From Candidatus Wildermuthbacteria bacterium (lineage in GTDB: Bacteria; Patescibacteriota; Minisyncoccia; Minisyncoccales; UBA10102), in the NCBI GenBank assembly GCA_016186115.1, contig JACPMK010000001.1:1-35317 (forward strand): a DNA stretch of 35,317 nt, given 5' to 3'. The translations under genes were made by a program, and so were the position numbers. Numbering within the stretch: the first letter of the stretch is position 1; every line of letters starts with the position of its first letter. This document shows positions 1-7,899 of the stretch, piece by piece. The notes beneath the pieces are model-generated. The model did not search any database and was not told the origin of the DNA. It saw only the letters and a program-made list of their open reading frames with translations.

Positions 1-141
1 CAGAACCCATTTTGCGGAGAACCCCGATTGACCGCCTCCGCTTCGCTCCGGCGGGACGCTCGGGCGCGGCGGAATTCCCCCCACACCCCCCTTCCGCCGC
101 GCCCTCGCTTCTGGCATTCCGGCGAAAAAATCCGACGGCTA
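1..141. repeat. Left arm of a perfect 141-bp inverted repeat (GC-rich)
   Basis: Bases 1-141 equal the reverse complement of 3081-3221; identity ends at 141/3081. May extend left of the window. Confidence 0.97.
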
Positions 142-226
142 CATTGAAAAAAGAATGGGAAGTTGATATGATTCTATTGCAAGTCATAAAATGTATTATA
201 TCACTTTCCATACATTATAATCTACT

Positions 227-427
227 ATGTCCACAATAGGCAAGAACATCAAGAAATTTCGGCAGGAAAAAGAGCTTTCGCAAGATAAGCTGTCTAAACT
301 TGCCGATTTATCACTCAATACGGTTGTTAAGATAGAACTGGATGAAAGCCCGAACCCGACCATTGAGACAATCCAAAAAATTGCGAAAGCTCTTGATGTT
401 TCGGTTGATGATCTCTTGAAAAAATAA
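227..427 (+). CDS. XRE-family HTH transcriptional regulator (66 aa)
   Basis: IGKNIKKFRQEKELSQDKLSKLADLSLNTVVKIE...PTIETIQKIAKALDVSVDDLL is a canonical HTH_3 pattern. Confidence 0.9.
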   Translation: MSTIGKNIKKFRQEKELSQDKLSKLADLSLNTVVKIELDESPNPTIETIQKIAKALDVSVDDLLKK

Positions 428-428
428 T

Positions 429-1124
429 ATGAACAGACCATATACAACTTTATTTTTGTTAGTTTCAGTGGACGGAAAAATTTCTACTGGTGATACCGAC
501 ACAATGGATGTTGATAAGGATTATCCAAGAATTGATGGGGTGAAAGAGGGTCTGAAGCAGTACTATGATTTAGAGATGGAAACCGACCTATTCTCTCTAA
601 ACACGGGGCGCGTTTTTGCAAAAGTCGGAATGAACGAAAAGACGGACGAACCAAAGAAATTACCAGTTAGTTTTGTTGTGATAGATAACGAACCACACCT
701 GACAGAGAGGGGTGTTTCTTATCTTGCAAAGAAATCAAAAAATCTTATTGTCGCCACCACAAACAAAACTCATTCTGCCATATCGCTAAAAAATAAATTC
801 GATAACATTAGTGTTTTTGAATACCAAGGAAAAGTAGATTTTGGAGATTTATTTTCTAAATTGAAAGAACAATTTGGTGCGGAGAGACTTACTATTCAAT
901 CAGGTGGTACCCTAAATACCACTCTCGTTAGAGAGGGTCTAGTTGATCGTGTTTTTCTTGTGATAGCTCCTGCGCTTGTTGGTGGTAAAAACACCTCCAC
1001 ATTGATGGATGGCGAGTCTCTGCACGCTCCCGATGAGCTAAATAAAATCAAGGCTCTTGAATTGGTAGAGGCAAAACCCCTTAAAAATTCCTACCTGCTT
1101 TTGGAGTACAAAGTCAAAAATTAG
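429..1124 (+). CDS. RibD C-terminal / dihydrofolate reductase-like protein
   Basis: SVDGKIST...LTIQSGGTLNTTLVREGLVDRVFLVIAPALVGGK typical of the RibD_C family; 1-bp gap from upstream gene. Confidence 0.88.
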   Translation: MNRPYTTLFLLVSVDGKISTGDTDTMDVDKDYPRIDGVKEGLKQYYDLEMETDLFSLNTGRVFAKVGMNEKTDEPKKLPVSFVVIDNEPHLTERGVSYLAKKSKNLIVATTNKTHSAISLKNKFDNISVFEYQGKVDFGDLFSKLKEQFGAERLTIQSGGTLNTTLVREGLVDRVFLVIAPALVGGKNTSTLMDGESLHAPDELNKIKALELVEAKPLKNSYLLLEYKVKN

Positions 1125-1125
1125 T

Positions 1126-1674
1126 ATGTCAATAAAAATCACTTATTTTGTTCACGGAACTACGACTGATAACGAACAACATATTTCCTCTGGCTGGAAA
1201 GATATTGAACTCTCGGAACTCGGCGTGAAGCAGTCCATAGAACTGAGAGAGCAGACCAAAGATAAAAATTTTGATGTCGTGTTCTGCTCTGATCTTAAAC
1301 GCGCTTATAACTCCGCAAAACTCGCTTGGGAGGGCATCTGCGACATTATTCCCGACGCACGGCTTCGTGAGTGCAATTACGGCACACTAAACGGGGCATC
1401 ATCGGACATTGTTGAACCCATGCAGGAGGACGAGGCAATCACGAAGCCGTTTCCAGGCGGCGAAAGTTATGAAGATGTTAAAGCCCGTGTCGCGGATTTT
1501 CTCGCGTTCCTAAAACAAAACTACGACGGTAAACACATCGCCATTGTCGCGCACAAAGCGCCACAACTTTCGCTGGATGTGCTCCTCAAGGGTAGGACAT
1601 GGAGACAAGCACTTGCCGAGGATTGGCGTAAGGCCAAAGCATGGAAACCAGGCTGGGAATATGAATTGGAATAG
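1126..1674 (+). CDS. Histidine phosphatase superfamily protein with variant VHG motif
   Basis: YFVHGTTTDNEQHISSGWKDIELSELGVKQ...FCSDLKRAYNSA...IVAHKAPQLSLDVLL; phosphoglycerate-mutase-like fold signature. Confidence 0.82.
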   Translation: MSIKITYFVHGTTTDNEQHISSGWKDIELSELGVKQSIELREQTKDKNFDVVFCSDLKRAYNSAKLAWEGICDIIPDARLRECNYGTLNGASSDIVEPMQEDEAITKPFPGGESYEDVKARVADFLAFLKQNYDGKHIAIVAHKAPQLSLDVLLKGRTWRQALAEDWRKAKAWKPGWEYELE

Positions 1675-1676
1675 TT

Positions 1677-3083
1677 ATGGAAAAACAGATTATTACAATC
1701 GGATACATAATACCGACATTTGATGAAAATCATATTGATTTTTATAGCGGGGCGTCTTTGATGGATGCTGATATTCTACTAATTTCTCCAGAATCATTTG
1801 AGCCAAGGGGAGGTTATGGGAGTTGGATCGAATTTTCTTCAGGAGGAGGTTGCTACAATGCTTCAACATCAAGTGAATACGAGAAAAAAATATCTCATCT
1901 CAAAAAAGAAGTAACGGATTTTTTACAATCTGGAAAAAGTGTTTTTGTCATTTTGTCTAAAGAAGAAAGTCATCTACTTTCATCTGGCGTATCTCACCCC
2001 AGGAAAGGGGAAAATTTACACAGTACATATACGAAAACTAACTATGATTTTTTACCAATCAGTATTGGTACACTAGTGTCCGCCTCCGGGAAAAATATTG
2101 AATTTTCTGGAAACCCACTATTCAGCGATTTTCACGAAAAATTTAAGAAGAGTTTGGAATATCAGCTCTACATTGAGAATCCGGGTAGTGCTCAAGTGAT
2201 TTTTACCGGAAAAGACAAGACGAAAATTCTAGGTGCAATTTATAAAGTTAAAAATGGACATCTTGTAGTATTACCACTCATAAATTATGACGAGAAAAAA
2301 TTTACCGAACACAGGGGTAAGGGTAAAGAAAAGAAAGCATATTGGACAAAAGAGGCAATACAATTCGGCAAATCTCTAGTTAAAACACTTGTTGATGTAG
2401 ATAAAGCTCTTCGCAAAAGCGGAGACAGAACCCCACCTCCCGATTGGACTAGTCAAGCAGATTTTCAATTAACTCAAGAGCAGGTTTTACAGAAAGAGAT
2501 TGAGAAGAAATCAACGGAAATTGATAAGCTCATTTCGCAAAAAAGTGAATTACAGGAGAAAATAGAACAAGAAGTGAGATTGCGTGATTTACTTTTCGAG
2601 AAAGGAAAAATACTTGAAAATGCAATTAATATCGCATTGGAAATTTTGGGTTATACAGCGGAAAATTACAACGACGGAAACCTTGAAATAGATCATGTTA
2701 TCACTTCGCCGGAAAAAGATCGATTTATTGGTGAGGCAGAGGGAAAGGATACTTCTGCGGTAAACATTGAAAAATTCAGCCAGCTAACAAGAATCATTCA
2801 AGAAGATTTACGGAGGGAGGAAGTCGAAAATCCTGCAATTGGTATTTTGTTTGGGAATGGCTTTCGACTGACAAAGCCATCTGAAAGAGTAGAACAATTT
2901 ACGACCAAGTGTATTAGCACTGCGAAGTCATTAAATTGTGTTTTGGTGAGAACGCCCGATTTGTTCCGAGTCGCAAAATACGTAAAAGAGTCTAGGGACG
3001 ATTCTTTTGCGAAAAGCTGTCGAGATGTTATAAAAGATAGTATTGGGAAAATTGTTGATTTTCCTGAAATACCAAAAACATAG
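1677..3083 (+). CDS. Uncharacterised coiled-coil protein with putative C-terminal PD-(D/E)XK nuclease-like domain
   Basis: 468 aa ORF; coiled coil QKEIEKKSTEIDKLISQKSELQEKIEQE; C-terminal EIDHVI...GEAEGKD resembles D...E-x-K catalytic pattern. Function inferred. Confidence 0.6.
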   Translation: MEKQIITIGYIIPTFDENHIDFYSGASLMDADILLISPESFEPRGGYGSWIEFSSGGGCYNASTSSEYEKKISHLKKEVTDFLQSGKSVFVILSKEESHLLSSGVSHPRKGENLHSTYTKTNYDFLPISIGTLVSASGKNIEFSGNPLFSDFHEKFKKSLEYQLYIENPGSAQVIFTGKDKTKILGAIYKVKNGHLVVLPLINYDEKKFTEHRGKGKEKKAYWTKEAIQFGKSLVKTLVDVDKALRKSGDRTPPPDWTSQADFQLTQEQVLQKEIEKKSTEIDKLISQKSELQEKIEQEVRLRDLLFEKGKILENAINIALEILGYTAENYNDGNLEIDHVITSPEKDRFIGEAEGKDTSAVNIEKFSQLTRIIQEDLRREEVENPAIGILFGNGFRLTKPSERVEQFTTKCISTAKSLNCVLVRTPDLFRVAKYVKESRDDSFAKSCRDVIKDSIGKIVDFPEIPKT

Positions 3084-3221
3084 CCGTCGGATTTTTTCGC
3101 CGGAATGCCAGAAGCGAGGGCGCGGCGGAAGGGGGGTGTGGGGGGAATTCCGCCGCGCCCGAGCGTCCCGCCGGAGCGAAGCGGAGGCGGTCAATCGGGG
3201 TTCTCCGCAAAATGGGTTCTG
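3081..3221. repeat. Right arm of the perfect 141-bp inverted repeat
   Basis: Reverse complement of 1-141; supplies the TAG stop of the 1677..3083 ORF. Confidence 0.97.
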
Positions 3222-3263
3222 ACCACCAAAATCCAAAATAACTATTCGAGTCAACGCTAATCT

Positions 3264-3845
3264 ATGCAAAAAAGAGTATTTTTAATTCACGGTTGGGACG
3301 GTTCGCCGGATAGCTGCTGGTTTCCGTGGCTCAAAAACGAATTAGAGCAGCGAGGTTTTGCGGTTGAAGTTCCGGCAATGCCCAATCCCGAAGCGCCAAA
3401 GATTGAGGAATGGATACAATATCTTTCGCAATTGGCAGGCGATGCCGACGAAAATACCTATTTTGTCGGGCACAGCATGGGATGCCGCGCCATTCTTGGT
3501 TTTCTGCAAGGGATCGATGAGGCAAAAAGGATTGGCGGGGCTGTTTTGGTTGCAGGATGGATTAGTTTGTCGCCGTACGCCTTTGAAAGCGAAGAGGATA
3601 AATTAGTTGCCCAGCCATGGCTTCAGATGCCGATTGATTGGGACAGAGTCAAAAAAGTAGGCAACAAATTTGTAGCGATTTTTTCCGATGACGATCCATT
3701 CGTTGCATTGGAAGAAAACAAAGCAACATACGAAGAAAAACTCGGCGCAAAAATAATCGTTGAGCACAACAAAGGGCATTTTAGCGACGACGCCGGCGTA
3801 AAAGAATTGCCCTCTGCCCTCGCCGCCCTTCTCGAAATTGCTTAA
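3264..3845 (+). CDS. Alpha/beta hydrolase, RBBP9/YdeN family
   Basis: VFLIHGWDGSPDSCWFPWLK...YFVGHSMGCRAIL nucleophile elbow; C-terminal GHF. Confidence 0.88.
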   Translation: MQKRVFLIHGWDGSPDSCWFPWLKNELEQRGFAVEVPAMPNPEAPKIEEWIQYLSQLAGDADENTYFVGHSMGCRAILGFLQGIDEAKRIGGAVLVAGWISLSPYAFESEEDKLVAQPWLQMPIDWDRVKKVGNKFVAIFSDDDPFVALEENKATYEEKLGAKIIVEHNKGHFSDDAGVKELPSALAALLEIA

Positions 3846-3872
3846 CTAAGTTAAGCAATTCTGCAGTAGTTT

Positions 3873-4229
3873 ATGGCAAAAATTTGGAAATTAAATTTGT
3901 ATCATCATATATTCCCTTACGTGGCGAACGGGGAGAAAACCGTGGAAGGTAGGGCATGGTCGGAAAAAAGAGATTATCGCAGAATGAGGCGCGGCGATAA
4001 AATTATTTTCAGCGATCTCGGCAGCGACAAAAAAGTTACTGCCGCAATCAAAAGCGTACAGCATTACAAAACCGTTCGGGAGTATTTGAAGAAAGAAGGA
4101 TTAAAAAAGTGTTTGCCGTGGGCAAAAGATTTGGCCGATGGCATCGGCATTTATTACGGCATTGCCGAGGACTGGGAAGAGCGCATCCGCCACGGCGGCA
4201 TCTTCGCAATCCGAATAAAAATGCTGTAG
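3873..4229 (+). CDS. ASCH-domain protein
   Basis: LYHHIFPYVANGEKTVEGRAWSEKRDYRRMRRGDKIIF matches the ASCH pattern. Confidence 0.8.
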   Translation: MAKIWKLNLYHHIFPYVANGEKTVEGRAWSEKRDYRRMRRGDKIIFSDLGSDKKVTAAIKSVQHYKTVREYLKKEGLKKCLPWAKDLADGIGIYYGIAEDWEERIRHGGIFAIRIKML

Positions 4230-4299
4230 GATGAGGAAAAGATTTGGAGAAGTAGAGTTTAATCGAAAATTAAGAATTAAACATTAAAAATTCTGCAAT

Positions 4300-4839
4300 A
4301 TGTATATTCCCATTATTTTGGGCACGGCGAGAGAGGGAAGAAGGGCGGAAAAAGCTGCGAAATTTGTATTGCAGGAGGTTGCGAATGCAGGGATCGAAAC
4401 CGAACTTATTGATGTGCGCGATTTCCCAATTTCTGCAACCGGAGAGCAAGCGCCGGCATTGCAAGAACTTGGCGAAAAATTCAAGCGGGCAGACGGGTAT
4501 ATTATTGTAACGCCAGAGTATAATCACGGCTATCCGGGAGAATTAAAGCAGCTACTCGATTCTTTCTACAATGAGTATGCCAGAAAACCAATCGGGTTTT
4601 GCGGCGTCTCCGGGGGAATTCTGGGTGGTGCGAGGGCAATAGAGCAACTGCGACTGGTTGCGATTGAATTGCACATGGTGCCTATACGCGAGGCAGTGTA
4701 TTTTGGGAACATCAACAATCTTTTTGACGAGCAAGGGAATATTCAGGATCCCTCATGCGCAAAGAGAGTGCAGACCCTTTTAGGGGAGCTCTTGTGGTAT
4801 GCAAAAGCTCTCAAGCCGGCAAGAGAGGAAGGGCGTTGA
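4300..4839 (+). CDS. NADPH-dependent FMN reductase family protein
   Basis: IILGTAREGRRAEK...VTPEYNHGYPGELKQLLD...GVSGGILGGARAIEQLR. Confidence 0.88.
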   Translation: MYIPIILGTAREGRRAEKAAKFVLQEVANAGIETELIDVRDFPISATGEQAPALQELGEKFKRADGYIIVTPEYNHGYPGELKQLLDSFYNEYARKPIGFCGVSGGILGGARAIEQLRLVAIELHMVPIREAVYFGNINNLFDEQGNIQDPSCAKRVQTLLGELLWYAKALKPAREEGR

Positions 4840-4864
4840 CAAGAAAAAGAGGGCATGGTATAAG
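4836..4864 (+). promoter_or_regulatory. Sigma70-like promoter upstream of nusA
   Basis: TTGACA (4836-4841), 17-bp spacer, TATAAG (4859-4864). Confidence 0.7.
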
Positions 4865-4979
4865 AAAAATCAGAAAGAAATGTCCGCGCGAGCGGGCATC
4901 GTTTTATAGAAAACGCAATTTTTAATTTATTTCTCAATTTATTAAAAATTAAGAACTAAAAATTAGAAATTTTATCGGT

Positions 4980-6194
4980 ATGATCGATCTCAAAAGTTTT
5001 TCAGTTCTGCTTGATCAGATCGCAGAAGAAAAAGGTTTGAACAGGCAGCAAGTCATTGAGGCCATCGAGCAGGCAATTGCTGCTGCTTATAAAAAGGACT
5101 ACGGAAAACGCGGTCAGAATATCAAGGCAAAATTAAATCTGGAAACAGGCAAAGTTGAGTTTTGGCAGGAAAAACTTGTGGTGGATGAAAGCATGATTTA
5201 TTCCGAAGAAGAGCTGGAGCAGCTGAAAGAAAAAAGGGAACCGATTGAGGAAGAAGCAGAAGAAGGCAAGAAGATCAGGTTTAATCCCGAGCGCCATCTT
5301 ATGGTTGAGGAGGCAAAGACATTGCAGGAAGATGCAAAAGTGGGCGATGCCATTGAAATTCCTTTGGAAAGCAAAATGGATTATGGCAGAATCGCAGCGC
5401 AAACAGCAAAGCAAGTCATTTTGCAAAAGATTCGCGAGGCCGAGCGTTCTTCGATCTGGAATGAATTTAAGTCCAAAGAAGGAGAGCTGCTTTCCGGCAT
5501 TATTCAGCGCATCGAAGGAAGAGTTATTTTTGTAGACCTTGGCAAAACACTCGGAATTTTTCCAAAAGAAGAACATGTGCCGGGGGAGTTTTACCGCCCC
5601 GGCCAAAGATTGCGGTTTTACGTTTTGCGCGTGGAGGACAGCCCCAAAGGGCCAAGCGTGCTTTTGTCGCGGGCATATCCCAAATTTGTTTCCAAACTTT
5701 TTGAATTGGAAGTTCCGGAGATTCCTGCCGGCACCATTGAAATTAAATCAATTGCCAGAGAAGCGGGATCGCGTTCCAAGGTGGCGGCGGCATCTTCGGC
5801 AGAAGGAGTGGATCCGATCGGCGCTATGGTTGGCCAGCGGGGCACAAGAGTGGGGTCAGTGATCAATGAACTGGGTGGAGAAAAAATTGATATTGTGGAA
5901 TGGGCCGAGGATCCGGAACTTTTTGTTGCGCACGCGCTCTCCCCTGCCAAAGTGTTACAAGTCACTGTATTGCCGAAGAATCGGGTTATTGCTTTGGTGC
6001 CAGAGGATCAGTTGTCGCTCGCAATCGGGAAAGAAGGGCAGAATGTGCGGCTTGCTGCAAAACTTACTGGCTGGAAAATTGATGTGCGCACGCCCGAAGG
6101 CAAACAAGTTGAAATGGAGGAGGGGCAGGAAGAAAAACCCGACGAGCAAGCAGAAGAAAAAACAGAAGAGACAAAAGAAGAAACCCCCGCATAA
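4980..6194 (+). CDS. nusA: Transcription termination/antitermination protein NusA
   Basis: N-terminal NusA domain, S1 (GIIQRIEGRVIFVDLGKTLGIFPKEEHVPGE), KH (DPIGAMVGQRGTRV; LAIGKEGQNVRLAAKLTGWKIDV). Confidence 0.96.
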   Translation: MIDLKSFSVLLDQIAEEKGLNRQQVIEAIEQAIAAAYKKDYGKRGQNIKAKLNLETGKVEFWQEKLVVDESMIYSEEELEQLKEKREPIEEEAEEGKKIRFNPERHLMVEEAKTLQEDAKVGDAIEIPLESKMDYGRIAAQTAKQVILQKIREAERSSIWNEFKSKEGELLSGIIQRIEGRVIFVDLGKTLGIFPKEEHVPGEFYRPGQRLRFYVLRVEDSPKGPSVLLSRAYPKFVSKLFELEVPEIPAGTIEIKSIAREAGSRSKVAAASSAEGVDPIGAMVGQRGTRVGSVINELGGEKIDIVEWAEDPELFVAHALSPAKVLQVTVLPKNRVIALVPEDQLSLAIGKEGQNVRLAAKLTGWKIDVRTPEGKQVEMEEGQEEKPDEQAEEKTEETKEETPA

Positions 6195-6197
6195 AAT

Positions 6198-7220
6198 ATG
6201 GAATATTCTGTTCGGAGGACTCCGAAATCAAAAATTGAAATTGAGATCGTTCTTTCTCCTCAAGAATTGAAAGAATACGAGGAGAAGGCCTTAGAGGTAT
6301 TACGGAAAAATCTTTCACTCGAGGGGTTTCGTCCGGGAAATGTTCCCTTGGAAATTGCTCGTAAAGAATTGGGCGAGAGCCCCGTTCTGGAGAAAGCAGC
6401 AAAAGATGCGATTTCCGAAAGTTATGTCGAGGTTATCGGCAAGGAAAATCTCGATGTGATTGGGGAGCCAGAGATTATGGTCAAGAAATTTGCGCGAGAA
6501 AACCCCTTTATTTTTACGGTCGCAGTTTCTATTGTCCCCGAAGTTGCGCTGCCGGATTATAAAAAGATTGCCAAGCAAGTAGAAAGAAAGAATGTCGCAG
6601 TCCAAGATCAAGAGATTGAGGATACCTTGCGCTGGCTTCAAAGCAACAGAAAACAAGAGGGAGAGGAAAAATTGCCGGAGCTTGATGATGAATTCGCAAA
6701 ATCCCTTGGGGAATTTGAAAATATGGATGGCTTGCGAACGAGCATCAGGGCAGGGCTTACTGCAGAAAAAGAAACGCAAGAGAAAGAACGGGTGCGTCAA
6801 GAAATTTTGAATACTATTGCAAAAGAAACAAAAGTGGAGGTTCCAGATGTTTTGATTGAGCAGGAAAAACATCTCATGCTCGAAAATACCAAACAGGGAA
6901 CAGTTCAGATGTTTCAAATTACATTCGAAGAATATTTGAAGAAAATCAATAAATCAGAGGAAGAATTGTTGCAGTCCTTTCGCCAAGAGGCGGAAAAGCG
7001 GGTAAAGAATTCTTTGATATTGCGGGCAATTATCAAAAAGGAGAATATCGAGGCAAGCGCCCAAGAAGTTGAGGAAGAGGTGAATAAAGCGTTACAACGA
7101 TATAAAACTCCCCAAGCCGCAGAGAAAGAGATTGACCTTGCGCGACTTGTGCGGTATATGAAAAGTGTAATCGAAAATGAGAAAACCCTTCGTTTTCTCG
7201 AAGAGTTTGTACAAAAATAA
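6198..7220 (+). CDS. tig: Trigger factor
   Basis: Ribosome-binding region with [16 protein letters not shown] and trigger factor C-terminal organisation ([10 protein letters not shown]). Confidence 0.9.
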   Translation: MEYSVRRTPKSKIEIEIVLSPQELKEYEEKALEVLRKNLSLEGFRPGNVPLEIARKELGESPVLEKAAKDAISESYVEVIGKENLDVIGEPEIMVKKFARENPFIFTVAVSIVPEVALPDYKKIAKQVERKNVAVQDQEIEDTLRWLQSNRKQEGEEKLPELDDEFAKSLGEFENMDGLRTSIRAGLTAEKETQEKERVRQEILNTIAKETKVEVPDVLIEQEKHLMLENTKQGTVQMFQITFEEYLKKINKSEEELLQSFRQEAEKRVKNSLILRAIIKKENIEASAQEVEEEVNKALQRYKTPQAAEKEIDLARLVRYMKSVIENEKTLRFLEEFVQK

Positions 7221-7234
7221 TTTTTTATAGAGCC

Positions 7235-7819
7235 ATGAATCTAACTCCTACTGTTATTGAAAAATCCCAATATGGAGAGCGGGCGTATGACATCTACTCG
7301 AGATTGCTCAAAGAGCGCATTATCTTTTTGGGAACGCCAATCAATGATTTGGTGGCGAATTCTATTATTGCCCAGATGCTGTTTTTGGCTTCCCGCGACC
7401 CAAAAAAATCCATTGAATTTTACATCAATACTCCTGGAGGGTTGGTGACCTCGGGTTTGGCAATTTATGACACCATGCAATATATCCAGTGCCCGGTTTC
7501 TACGGTGTGCGTGGGGATGGCTGCTTCCATGGGAGCAGTATTGCTTGCGTCAGGGACCAAAGGACAAAGATATGCCTTGCCCAATGCCCAGATTATGCTT
7601 CATCAGCCAATGGGAGGCGCGCAAGGGCAGGCAATTGAGGTGGAGATTGCGGCAAAGCAAATTGTGAAGATTCGGGAGCGTCTCAACGGTATTCTGGCGA
7701 AGCATACCGGGCAGCCCTATGAGAGAATTGAAAAAGATACGGATCGCGATTTTTACCTTACTGCCGAAGAAGCAAAGGCATACGGAGCAATCGATGAGGT
7801 AATCTTTTCCAAAAAGTAA
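7235..7819 (+). CDS. clpP: ATP-dependent Clp protease proteolytic subunit
   Basis: [49 protein letters not shown]; catalytic Ser/His/Asp context. Confidence 0.98.
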   Translation: MNLTPTVIEKSQYGERAYDIYSRLLKERIIFLGTPINDLVANSIIAQMLFLASRDPKKSIEFYINTPGGLVTSGLAIYDTMQYIQCPVSTVCVGMAASMGAVLLASGTKGQRYALPNAQIMLHQPMGGAQGQAIEVEIAAKQIVKIRERLNGILAKHTGQPYERIEKDTDRDFYLTAEEAKAYGAIDEVIFSKK

Positions 7820-7832
7820 CCTCCGCCGGGTT

Positions 7833-7861
7833 TTGACATTCTCATGCGTTTTTGGTATGCT
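7833..7861 (+). promoter_or_regulatory. Sigma70-like promoter upstream of rny
   Basis: TTGACA (7833-7838), 17-bp spacer, TATGCT (7856-7861). Confidence 0.6.
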
Positions 7862-7899
7862 GGAAATAGATATGTGTAGCCAATTGTTTCTCAAACAAT

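Noticed and set aside
12-239. 75-aa ORF starting in the left repeat arm (mirrored at 3028..3210)
   Set aside because: Its N-terminal 43 aa are repeat-derived and its tail differs between copies; likely non-coding GC-rich repeat.
5133-5606. 157-aa minus-strand ORF in nusA (also 6315..6917 in tig and 21620..22267 in infB)
   Set aside because: Antisense shadows rich in F/L/C/N residues; the sense frames are confidently identified core genes.
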